From Thermoplasmata archaeon (GTDB lineage: Archaea > Thermoplasmatota > Thermoplasmata > Halarchaeoplasmatales > Halarchaeoplasmataceae), in contig PWHR01000041.1 of NCBI GenBank assembly GCA_003554965.1, positions 62,001-126,000 of the forward strand: a stretch of 64,000 nucleotides of DNA, given 5' to 3'. Shown here piece by piece: positions 56,030 through 64,000 of the stretch (positions are counted from its first letter, which is position 1; the number at the start of each line of letters is the position of its first letter). The position numbers and the translations under genes were made by a program. The notes under the pieces were generated by a model that ran no database searches, was not told the DNA's origin, and worked only from the letters and a program-made list of their open reading frames with translations.

Positions 56030-59000
56030 GTGTTTGAAATGCTGAAATCAGAGAAAAAATATATGATTTTATCATATCTAGAAGGATTTGAAGAGTTCAA
56101 GGAGGAAAAAGAAGTTCCCTATGAGCAGACTTTGGAAGGTATCATCGAAACAACGGACATGGAAAAAAGTGTGATATCTGAAGGTCTAAAAAATTTCAAA
56201 AAAAAGGATTTTTTAGAGGAAAAGATGAAGAGAATCATCGGCACCAACAGAAAAAGGAAAGTCTACTTCCTTACTGAAAAAGGAGAAGAAAGAGAAAATG
56301 AAATTTGGGAGAAGATCAAAGATAGAGAGATCATCCTCAAGATCAACGAAGAAAAAAGTAGACTTAGCTTAAATAAGGTCAGTAATATGCTCGATGGACG
56401 GAATCCTATCGTTAAAGTTTTGAGTAGGTCGGATGAAAACGGCGTTGTCGATTTAAATGAATTGGGGGAAGACACAGATATCTTCGTCGGCAGGGAGAGG
56501 GAATTAAAGATATTGAAAGAACGATTAAAGAAAGTTAAAGCCGAAGGTTCCTATCTGCTTTTGATAGAAGGTGAGGCTGGAATAGGGAAAACATCCTTGG
56601 TTTCCAAACTAGAACCTTTTTCTCGTGAACTAGGTTTCGAATTTTTAAATGGGGGTTGCCAGAGTGAGATGTCAGATCCTTACTTACCTTTTAAAGAAGC
56701 CTTCGATGAATTTATCGAGGAGAAATTAGGAGTCGTTAACGATTCATCAGCGACTTTCATGGGAAACGTTGATCTCCTCGAAACGAAGGAAAGAAAATTG
56801 TTCGATGCAAAGAAAAAAGAAACTTTCTATGAAACAACAAAACATGTGAGGGAGATCGCGCAGGAAAAGCCTCTTGTCGTTTTTTTGGATGATCTCCAGT
56901 GGGTAGATAAAGCCTCATTAGATATCCTGGCTTATATGACCGAGAAATTGGAGGAGTCCCCCGTATTTTTCATAGGGACTTACAGGCGGGAGGAAGTTTC
57001 CGAGGACCACCACCTGGTTGAAACAATGTACGAGCTCCAGAGGAAAAATAATTTCGAAAAGATGAGTTTGAATCCATTGAGTGATGCCTACATCGGCGAG
57101 ATGATCAAAGGTATCTTTATGAAGGAAGAAGTCCCTGATGACTTTATCAATATGGTGTACGAAAAGACAAGGGGAAATCCACTTTTTATAAAGGAAAGTA
57201 TAAATCAGATGATAGAAGACGACTTGATCGACCTAGATCAAAACAGATTTCCCAAAAAAAGCGATCATATAAGGATCTCTAAGATCATAGATAACGTTAT
57301 CGAGAGAAGGGTAGAACGTTTAGATAGGCGAACAAAGAAAGTTATCGAAGTAGGCAGCGTGATAGGAGGAGAGATCCCTTTTGATTTACTATCACAAACG
57401 CTTGAGAAAAACGAGATGGAACTTTTAGATGATATAGACATCCTTATAAACGATCGATTATGGGAGGAAAGGATCAATAAAGGTACATTCACTTTCTCCC
57501 ATGATCTGATAGAGGAGGTCGTTTATAAAAAGATAAAAGGTTTAAAGAAAAGGAGTTTGCACAAAAAAGTAGCAAAAAATATAGAAGATATCTATGAGAA
57601 CGAAATAGAAGAGTGGTATTCAAATCTAGGTCGGCATTATGAGAGAGGAGACGAATTTTTGAAGGCTTCCGACTATTATGTGAAGGCTGGTGAAAAGGCT
57701 GAAAGTATTTTTGCTAATGAAGACGCTGTAGAGATGTATGAAAAGGCTCTAGACGCTATCGAAAAGATAGAGGAAAATAAAACTAAAAAAATCGATGTCA
57801 TGAAAAAAATAGCTAGGGCTTATTCACTCCGAGGTGAATTTAAAAAGAGCAGAGAATTTCTTAATAAAGTGTTACAGATCACAGAAGATGAAAAAGAAGA
57901 ACAGGAGATGTACAGCAAGATCGCAAAAACCTATCATCAACAGGGAGATTGGGACAAATCTCTCGAGTACGTTGACAAGGGTTTGTCAGTCTACGACGAA
58001 GAAAATATCGAGACCTGTGAACTTTTGAGCTTGAAGAGTTTCTCATACCAGAAAAAAGGGGATTACGAGAAAGCTAGAGATATATGCGAAAAGGAAAAAA
58101 AGGTCGCTGAAAAAGTTGGAGGTGATGAAGAGCTCAGTCAAGTTTACCATGACTTGGGTGCGACTTTGATGCGGACTGGCGAATTGGAGGAAAGCGTATC
58201 CAATCTTAAAAAAGCTATGAAGATAAGAGAAAAATCCGATGATCTGCTCAACCTGTATAAGTCCATGAACAACATTGCGATAGTTTATATGAACAAAGGT
58301 GACTATCAAAAATCAAAGGAATATTTCGAAAAGAGTCTTGAGATCGCTAGAAAACACAACTTCAATAGTGAAATGGGGGGCATCCTGAACAATACCGCCT
58401 ATCTGTATTCATTGATCGGTAAACTTGACGAAGCTATTGAACTCCACAAAGAAAGTGCTGAATGGAGTGAAAAAACTGAGGACATGGAGACCAAAGCTCT
58501 ATCGATGGGAAATCTAGGGAACGTTTACCTTAAAAAAGGAGAGATGAACAAGGCTAGAAAATACATCGAAAAGGCTGTTGAGATGATGAGAGAACTCGGA
58601 TATAGCTATGGATTGTTGGTCGATCTCCAGCATTTAGGTCATCTGAATAAAAAAGAAGGAAAGATGGATGAAGCTTTGGAAGCTTTTAAAGAAAGTCTAG
58701 AAGTGGCTCAAAGAACAGGGATAAAAAGGAGAGAATGCATGTCTTTGAATAGATTAGGAGATCTACATATGACCTTGGGTGATTTCGAGGAAGCGAAAAG
58801 ATATTTCACCAAGGCTGAGAAACTAGCCGAGGAGATAGGCACCCCTGATACTGGAGCGATAGCAAAACAGGGATTGGGATATCTCCATTTGATGGAAGGA
58901 AACATCGATGAAGCTGAAAAATATCATGAAGAAGGATTGAAACTTGCTAAAGAGGCGAACGACGAAAAATCTTTGATACTAAATCAGATAGGTATGGGAG

Positions 59001-59368
59001 AAATTTGCCTAGAAAAAGATGAGGTGAAAAAGGCAACAGAACTCTCCTCGAAAGTCACTGAATCCATGAAAAATAGGGAGGACCCCGAGCTGTTTTTTAG
59101 AAATCAAATTTTGAAAACGAGTATAAAGATAAAAGAAAATGATTTCGAGGAAGCGGAAAGATATTTGAGAGAAACTTTGAACCGAGCCAAAAAAGTAAGA
59201 GATAAGATTTGGAGAGCAAAGACTCTACACATGAAAGGTTTATTTCATTTAGAGATGGAAGATTTAGAGAAAGCAAGGGAAATCCTGCAAGAAGCACTTA
59301 GCAGATTAGAGGAACTCGATATGATATGGTGGAGCGAAAAAACGAAAGATAGGATATCTCAAATCTGA
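56030..59368 (+). CDS. STAND-type regulator: winged helix + AAA ATPase + TPR array (paralog 1)
   Basis: 1112 residues. Residues about 8-95 resemble a winged helix (YMILSYLEGFEEF, then KRKVYFLTEKGEE as wing). FVGRERELKIL at about 155 opens the ATPase: Walker A GEAGIGKT (181-188), Walker B VVFLDD (Asp287/288) followed by LQWVD, a hallmark of AAA16/MalT-like STAND NTPases. After about residue 570 there are about 13 TPR-like helix pairs (e.g. NIAIVYMNKGDYQKSKEYFEKSLEIARK). Such proteins oligomerise when a ligand binds the repeats, and regulate transcription or act as defence sensors. Ligand and target are unknown. The start is GTG 56030 or ATG 56039. Confidence 0.88.
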   Translation: MFEMLKSEKKYMILSYLEGFEEFKEEKEVPYEQTLEGIIETTDMEKSVISEGLKNFKKKDFLEEKMKRIIGTNRKRKVYFLTEKGEERENEIWEKIKDREIILKINEEKSRLSLNKVSNMLDGRNPIVKVLSRSDENGVVDLNELGEDTDIFVGRERELKILKERLKKVKAEGSYLLLIEGEAGIGKTSLVSKLEPFSRELGFEFLNGGCQSEMSDPYLPFKEAFDEFIEEKLGVVNDSSATFMGNVDLLETKERKLFDAKKKETFYETTKHVREIAQEKPLVVFLDDLQWVDKASLDILAYMTEKLEESPVFFIGTYRREEVSEDHHLVETMYELQRKNNFEKMSLNPLSDAYIGEMIKGIFMKEEVPDDFINMVYEKTRGNPLFIKESINQMIEDDLIDLDQNRFPKKSDHIRISKIIDNVIERRVERLDRRTKKVIEVGSVIGGEIPFDLLSQTLEKNEMELLDDIDILINDRLWEERINKGTFTFSHDLIEEVVYKKIKGLKKRSLHKKVAKNIEDIYENEIEEWYSNLGRHYERGDEFLKASDYYVKAGEKAESIFANEDAVEMYEKALDAIEKIEENKTKKIDVMKKIARAYSLRGEFKKSREFLNKVLQITEDEKEEQEMYSKIAKTYHQQGDWDKSLEYVDKGLSVYDEENIETCELLSLKSFSYQKKGDYEKARDICEKEKKVAEKVGGDEELSQVYHDLGATLMRTGELEESVSNLKKAMKIREKSDDLLNLYKSMNNIAIVYMNKGDYQKSKEYFEKSLEIARKHNFNSEMGGILNNTAYLYSLIGKLDEAIELHKESAEWSEKTEDMETKALSMGNLGNVYLKKGEMNKARKYIEKAVEMMRELGYSYGLLVDLQHLGHLNKKEGKMDEALEAFKESLEVAQRTGIKRRECMSLNRLGDLHMTLGDFEEAKRYFTKAEKLAEEIGTPDTGAIAKQGLGYLHLMEGNIDEAEKYHEEGLKLAKEANDEKSLILNQIGMGEICLEKDEVKKATELSSKVTESMKNREDPELFFRNQILKTSIKIKENDFEEAERYLRETLNRAKKVRDKIWRAKTLHMKGLFHLEMEDLEKAREILQEALSRLEELDMIWWSEKTKDRISQI

Positions 59369-59408
59369 GTCCTTTCTTCAACTGCCCAAAAAGATACATG
59401 CGAGAAAA

Positions 59409-59417
59409 CTTTATTAG
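59409..59417 (+). promoter_or_regulatory. TATA box of the second wHTH-AAA-TPR gene
   Basis: CTTTATTAG is centred about 27 bases before ATG 59441, predicting a leaderless transcript; the same core octamer TTTATTAG occurs before tsr3 at the same distance. Confidence 0.5.
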
Positions 59418-59440
59418 ATGTAAAGTTATACTTATCCAAT

Positions 59441-62400
59441 ATGTTAGATCTGGATAAGAAAAATCTAGTTTTGGTACATCTACAAGGTTTTGAGGAATTT
59501 AAAGATGAAGATGAGGTACCTTATGGAGTGACCGCGCGTGGAATTGCCGCTGAAGTAGGTTTAACAAAAAGTGAACCGTTCAACACTCTCGATGAAATAG
59601 AAGAGGAAGGTTTGATCGAAGAGAACACCAGATATATCCTAGGAGAGAACAGAGAAAGAAATGTGTACTTTTTGACAGAAGAAGGAAAGGAAGAAGAAAA
59701 AAGATTTTGGAATGACATCAAGGATGAAAAATTTACTTTGAAGACGGGCGACGGAGAAAAAAATCTCTCGATAAAGAATATCAAAAACCAAATGACCGGT
59801 AGAAATCCAGTTCTCAAAGCACTCCAGAACATCGGTGAAGATGAGATTATAGACATCACCGCATTAGGTGAAGAAGGTAAAGTTTTCATTGGAAGAGAAA
59901 AAGAACAACAAAAACTCAAAGAAGGTCTAAAAAATACGAAAAAAGAGGGAACAAAAACATATTTTGTGGAGGGTGAAGCCGGCATCGGGAAGACCTCATT
60001 GGTATTTAAATTGAAACCCTTCGCTAAAGAACTAGGATTCGAATTTTTGGTCGGGACCTGCCAGAGCGAAACATCAGATCCTTATCTTCCGTTTAAGGAG
60101 GCCTTTAGTGATTACATAGAGAATAGGGTTGATATAAAAGATGAGGCTGGCGTGACTTTCATAAGGTCCGATGATGAAGATAGTCCAGACGATAAGAGAT
60201 TATTTGATGCAAAAAAAAGCAAAACATTTTATGATACGACCAACTCAGTGAGAAGGATCGCTGAAAGGAATCCTTTGGTTGTATTCTTGGACGATCTCCA
60301 ATGGGTGGATAGAGCAACCCTTGAGATTTTAGTATACATGAATAAAAATCTAAAAGATGTCCCTGTGTTTTTTATAGGTACCTATAGGTCAGAAGATGTT
60401 TCAGAAGACCATCATTTAGTCGAGATGATGAGAAGGCTGAATAAGGAGAAGATTTTTGAGAAAATCGAATTAGACCCGCTAACCTACGAGGATACAGAGA
60501 GAACCGTCAAAGGTGTACTAGGTACTGAAGATGTTCCAAAAAAGTTCATCGATGATATCCATGAGAAAACAGAAGGAAATCCACTATTCATAAAGGAGTG
60601 TATCCAACAGATGCTAGAAGAGAGGATAGTAAAGCCTGAAGAGGGGAAATTCCCTCGAAAGAGTGATGAAATATCTGTTTCAGATCTTGTCTACAATGTA
60701 ATAGAAAGAAGGATAAATAGATTGGACGATGAGACCGTCAAAATCATAGAAGTGGGCAGTGTGATCGGAGGAGAGATACCCTTCGATCTGCTCTCAAAGA
60801 CGGTCGAGATAGATAGTATGGATCTTTTAGATCATGTAGATATGTTGATAGACAACCAGCTGTGGGAAGAAAAACCAGGCGAAGAATCTTTCACATTCTG
60901 CCACCAGTTGATACAGGAGACTGTTTACACCAATCTGAGCAATCTGAAAAAGATATTACTCCACAAGAACGTGGGAAAAAATATAGAAGAACTGTATGAG
61001 GGAGAACTCGATCTGTGGTATTCAGATCTGGGAAGACATCATAGAAGAGCTGAAAAATTCAGCGATGCGATGGAATATTACTTAAAATCCGGCGAAAAGG
61101 CCAAGAGCAATTACTCTCAAAAAGATGCCATCGAGATGTACGAGAAAGCTCTGGAGATGGCAGAAGAAGCAGGGGAAGAAGAAAAAGAATTGGAGATAAA
61201 AGAAAAACTGATCGATACCTATCGACTCTTGGGAGACTACCATAAATGTAGAGAGATCATAGACTCCGTTCTGGAGATGGATATCGACAAAGGTAGCCGT
61301 ATGAGGATGTACGGAAAAAAATCAAGCACTTATTGGATCAAGAGAGAATTGACTGAGACACTCGAAACGGTAGAAGAAGGGATGAAACTGATCGAAACTG
61401 ATGAGGAACGGTCCGATCACTCAGAAGAAGTTTTTAAATTACTGAGCCATAAAGCTTGGTCTACGCTTCAAAAGGGAGATATAGAAGATGCGCACGAGAT
61501 ATTCGAAGAGTTGAAAGAGATAAGCCAAGAAACGGGAGATGATGATCTTATCGCCAGGTCACATCATAATCTGGGATCATTTTATTACCATATAGGAAAG
61601 ATGGATGCGGCCACAGAACACTTTGAAAAATCCATAGATGTCTTCAGAGAAGCTGATGAGAAGAAAAAACTGATCAATTCTTTGAACAACCTAGGATTGG
61701 TCAAAATGTACAAAAGTGACTACGATGAAGCGGAGGAGTATTTCAAAGAAGGTTTAGAAAAATGCAAAAAATGGAAAGATATAGTAGGAGAGTCCACAGC
61801 GTTGAATAATCTTGGAGATGTCTATAGAGACAGAGGGGAGTTCGAGAAGGCTTTGGATCATTTTGAAAAATCTAAATCGATCGAGGAGAAGATATCTAAC
61901 GAAAATGGAGTTGCCCGGTGTTTGAATAATATGGGGATAGCCCTCCGGATGATGGGTGAATTAGATAAGGCTTTAGAGTACCATGAAGAATCATTGAAGA
62001 CATATAGGGGAAGTAATATAAAATTCAGAATATCTTGGGTGCTGGAATCTATGGGTGAAGTTCTAAAGCTTAAGAAAGATTACGATAAGGCCTTGGAAAG
62101 ATTTCAAGAGGCATATGAGATATTCCAAGAAGTCGGTGAAAACGGTCAAGCAACTGTCTCCTTAGCTTACATCTCGGAAATATTTCTGGAAAAAGATATG
62201 CCTGACAAGGCCTTACAAAATGTTAAAGAAGCTGTAGAGAGAACAGAGGAAGTCGAACTAAATCTGGTAAAAGCGGTCTGTAAAAGGAGCAAGGGCAAGA
62301 TACATAGAAAGCGAGGAGAACTTAAGAAAGCCAAAAAGGAACTTACCGAAGCAAGGGACCTTTCAAAAGATCTTGATCCAACCGAGCATCCCAAATTCCT

Positions 62401-62560
62401 TTATGAGTTAGGTCTGTTGCACTTAGAGATGGGTGAACACGATCCAGGCAAAGAAGTCTTGGAAGATGCCCTTGATTCCTTTGAAGAACTGGGTATGTCT
62501 CTTTGGGCTAAACGGACACGAAATGCTTTGTATGATCTAAAAAATACTGAGTCACCCTAA
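59441..62560 (+). CDS. STAND-type regulator: winged helix + AAA ATPase + TPR array (paralog 2)
   Basis: 1039 residues, close relative of the upstream gene throughout: N-terminal winged helix (LVLVHLQGFEEFKDEDEV; RNVYFLTEEGKEEE), VFIGREKEQQKL, Walker A GEAGIGKT (178-185), VVFLDDLQWVDRAT, EGNPLFIKE, and a C-terminal TPR array with repeats such as NNLGDVYRDRGEFEKALDHF. It has its own promoter, so it can be controlled separately from paralog 1. It is followed after 14 bases by a third paralog. Confidence 0.9.
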   Translation: MLDLDKKNLVLVHLQGFEEFKDEDEVPYGVTARGIAAEVGLTKSEPFNTLDEIEEEGLIEENTRYILGENRERNVYFLTEEGKEEEKRFWNDIKDEKFTLKTGDGEKNLSIKNIKNQMTGRNPVLKALQNIGEDEIIDITALGEEGKVFIGREKEQQKLKEGLKNTKKEGTKTYFVEGEAGIGKTSLVFKLKPFAKELGFEFLVGTCQSETSDPYLPFKEAFSDYIENRVDIKDEAGVTFIRSDDEDSPDDKRLFDAKKSKTFYDTTNSVRRIAERNPLVVFLDDLQWVDRATLEILVYMNKNLKDVPVFFIGTYRSEDVSEDHHLVEMMRRLNKEKIFEKIELDPLTYEDTERTVKGVLGTEDVPKKFIDDIHEKTEGNPLFIKECIQQMLEERIVKPEEGKFPRKSDEISVSDLVYNVIERRINRLDDETVKIIEVGSVIGGEIPFDLLSKTVEIDSMDLLDHVDMLIDNQLWEEKPGEESFTFCHQLIQETVYTNLSNLKKILLHKNVGKNIEELYEGELDLWYSDLGRHHRRAEKFSDAMEYYLKSGEKAKSNYSQKDAIEMYEKALEMAEEAGEEEKELEIKEKLIDTYRLLGDYHKCREIIDSVLEMDIDKGSRMRMYGKKSSTYWIKRELTETLETVEEGMKLIETDEERSDHSEEVFKLLSHKAWSTLQKGDIEDAHEIFEELKEISQETGDDDLIARSHHNLGSFYYHIGKMDAATEHFEKSIDVFREADEKKKLINSLNNLGLVKMYKSDYDEAEEYFKEGLEKCKKWKDIVGESTALNNLGDVYRDRGEFEKALDHFEKSKSIEEKISNENGVARCLNNMGIALRMMGELDKALEYHEESLKTYRGSNIKFRISWVLESMGEVLKLKKDYDKALERFQEAYEIFQEVGENGQATVSLAYISEIFLEKDMPDKALQNVKEAVERTEEVELNLVKAVCKRSKGKIHRKRGELKKAKKELTEARDLSKDLDPTEHPKFLYELGLLHLEMGEHDPGKEVLEDALDSFEELGMSLWAKRTRNALYDLKNTESP

Positions 62561-62574
62561 CTAGGATTGATAAC

Positions 62575-64000
62575 ATGACAGGATCTATTCCTGAAAATGA
62601 AGATAAATACCTAGATGATTGCATCTTCGTTGGGCGAGAAGAAGAGCTTGAAAAACTCAACTCGTACCTGAAAAAATTGGAGGAAGGAGAAGGTCAAACC
62701 ATATTTATTGCGGGAGAACCTGGTGTGGGCAAGTCTAGATTGGCAGTTGAGATAAAAAATAGAGCTAAAGATAAAAATGTTGACGTGATGACAGGCGTCT
62801 GCAGATCTGAGTTCAGGAGACCATATTTTCCTTTCAGAAAAGCATGGTTTGAAAGCAAAGGAAAACCTCTCCCTTCTTTGAGAAGGATAAAAAACCAAGA
62901 TCGAGTGGTAGTAGATAACCAGGATATGTTGGTAGCAAACCGGAATGCGGCCTTTTACGAAACTTTTAAAGAATTGGAAAAAGAAGCTGACAACACTCCG
63001 CACCTGATCGTCCTAGAAGATCTACATCTTGCTGACGAAGGAACTTTGAATCTGTTCAACTATTTGGCGGATAGGCTCAGCCAGAACCCCATAATTTTTT
63101 TAGCGACGTACCAACCTGGAGATGCAGTACCTGGGAGTGCGTTTATAAATATGAAGAACAGACTTTCGAGGAAAAACATATTCGAAGAGATAAATTTAGA
63201 CCCTCTTTCAATAGAAGAAGTTGAAGTTTTAGCTAAAAAGCTACTGGGTGAAGTCGACATCCCTAAAGATTTTTTAGAAATTTTGTACGATAAAACAGAT
63301 GGTAATCCTCTCTTTATCAGAGAAGGTATCCAACATATGGCTGAAGGGGGGCTTATAAATTCCAGCAAAGATAGATACCCCCGGTCTGAAGAAGAATTCA
63401 TACTACCTGAGGTGCTTAGTGATGTGGTGGTCCGAAGAACCTACAAATTGAAAAGAGAGGTTAGAAAGATTTTACAGTTGGGTAGCGTCATCGGAGAAAA
63501 GATACCTTTTTCCTTACTAGTAGAAGCTTCAGACCTGGAGGAAATGGTCGTTTTGGATCATGTAGACGCACTGATAGACCATAATCTCTGGTTAGAGACC
63601 GAGGATGGGTCATTTAGGTTTTCCCATGATATCATGAGAGATATCATATATGACGGGTTGGGGAGATGGGTCGAAAAACAGAGATTACATAAAAAAGTAG
63701 TAGATGCGGTGAAAGTGGTCTATGAAGATGAAATAGAAGACAAATATCCTTCCATGGCTGATCACTTACACCAGGCCGAAGAATATAAAAAAGCGGTGGA
63801 ATATTATGTCGAATCTGCGAAAATAGCAGAGAGTATCTATGCATATGAAGATGCTATCGAGATGTATGAAAACGCTTTAGATATCTCTGAAAAAAGGATA
63901 GAAAGTAAAGAGACTAAGATCGAGATAATCAAAGAACTAGCACAAGCTTACAGGTTGATCGGTAGATACGAAAGAAGTGGGACGCTTTTGAAAAGGTCTA
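62575..64000 (+). CDS. STAND-type AAA ATPase-TPR protein (paralog 3), 3' end outside window, no winged helix
   Basis: 475 codons are visible and no stop occurs before the window ends. The protein starts MTGSIPENEDKYLDDCIFVG, i.e. almost directly at the ATPase (FVGREEELEKL). Walker A GEPGVGKS is at 47-54; Walker B reads LIVLEDLHLAD, with Glu-Asp instead of Asp-Asp. TDGNPLFIREG and the start of a TPR array (AVEYYVESAKIAESIYAYEDAIEMY) match the two upstream paralogs. It lacks their N-terminal winged helix, so it probably does not bind DNA by itself. AGGA eight bases before ATG and the 14-base gap suggest co-transcription with paralog 2. Confidence 0.88.
   Translation, partial: MTGSIPENEDKYLDDCIFVGREEELEKLNSYLKKLEEGEGQTIFIAGEPGVGKSRLAVEIKNRAKDKNVDVMTGVCRSEFRRPYFPFRKAWFESKGKPLPSLRRIKNQDRVVVDNQDMLVANRNAAFYETFKELEKEADNTPHLIVLEDLHLADEGTLNLFNYLADRLSQNPIIFLATYQPGDAVPGSAFINMKNRLSRKNIFEEINLDPLSIEEVEVLAKKLLGEVDIPKDFLEILYDKTDGNPLFIREGIQHMAEGGLINSSKDRYPRSEEEFILPEVLSDVVVRRTYKLKREVRKILQLGSVIGEKIPFSLLVEASDLEEMVVLDHVDALIDHNLWLETEDGSFRFSHDIMRDIIYDGLGRWVEKQRLHKKVVDAVKVVYEDEIEDKYPSMADHLHQAEEYKKAVEYYVESAKIAESIYAYEDAIEMYENALDISEKRIESKETKIEIIKELAQAYRLIGRYERSGTLLKRS

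Overview
The window is chromosomal DNA from a euryarchaeal-type archaeon. It carries an A-type ATP synthase operon, aIF1A, TFB, Gar1, a thermosome, PolD small subunit DP1, TiaS, Trm-G10, an archaeal-type LeuRS and TATA-box promoters with several apparently leaderless starts. The proteins are very rich in Glu, Asp and Lys. TrmB-like regulators, the site-2 protease with an extracytoplasmic tail, the CARDB/GLUG/LRR surface proteins and the wHTH-AAA-TPR proteins suggest an uncultured Thermoplasmatota-like lineage, possibly salt-adapted. That placement is inference. Genes are dense, there are no insertion sequences or CRISPR arrays, and one clear gene remnant is present.

Layout. 1-9749: ATP synthase genes H(partial)-I-K-E-C-F-A-B on the + strand, with no D subunit at this locus. 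The K (rotor) subunit is unusual: a signal peptide and a PKD domain precede six fused c-type hairpins. 9703-15240: RNA-related genes (TiaS, Tsr3, Trm112, aIF1A), an RDD membrane protein, a ClC channel/transporter and tRNA-Leu(UAG). 15277-18132: a TPR protein with twelve CxxC zinc knuckles and a secreted beta-propeller protein. 18267-24037: a compact cluster of a VWA protein with a VAT/Cdc48-N-like domain, a membrane-anchored GCS2-like carboxylate-amine ligase, two ubiquitin-fold proteins and an amidohydrolase. This is the best candidate for an undescribed system. 24046-32490: two giant surface proteins (GLUG/Ig-like and plant-type LRR), followed by a decayed membrane-protein remnant. 33118-37992: a regulator, two thioredoxin-fold proteins, Trm-G10, a site-2 protease, a DUF488 protein and an RHH regulator. 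38058-45132: DUF63, GlmS, GlmU and LeuRS. 45420-48297: an ABC transporter pair and dTMP kinase. 48347-55966: thermosome, TFB, Gar1, prepilin peptidase, beta-CASP nuclease, PolD DP1 and an HD hydrolase. 56030-64000: three tandem STAND-type AAA/TPR proteins, the last cut by the window edge.

How the genes fit together. The ATP synthase operon is translationally coupled through overlapping or touching genes. Trm112 and Trm-G10 are a plausible activator/methyltransferase pair although 22 kb apart. GlmS and GlmU form a UDP-GlcNAc precursor pair. In the 18-24 kb cluster a module with a conserved Trp and an N-x-G motif is shared by both ubiquitin-fold proteins and the ligase, which argues that these proteins act on or with one another.
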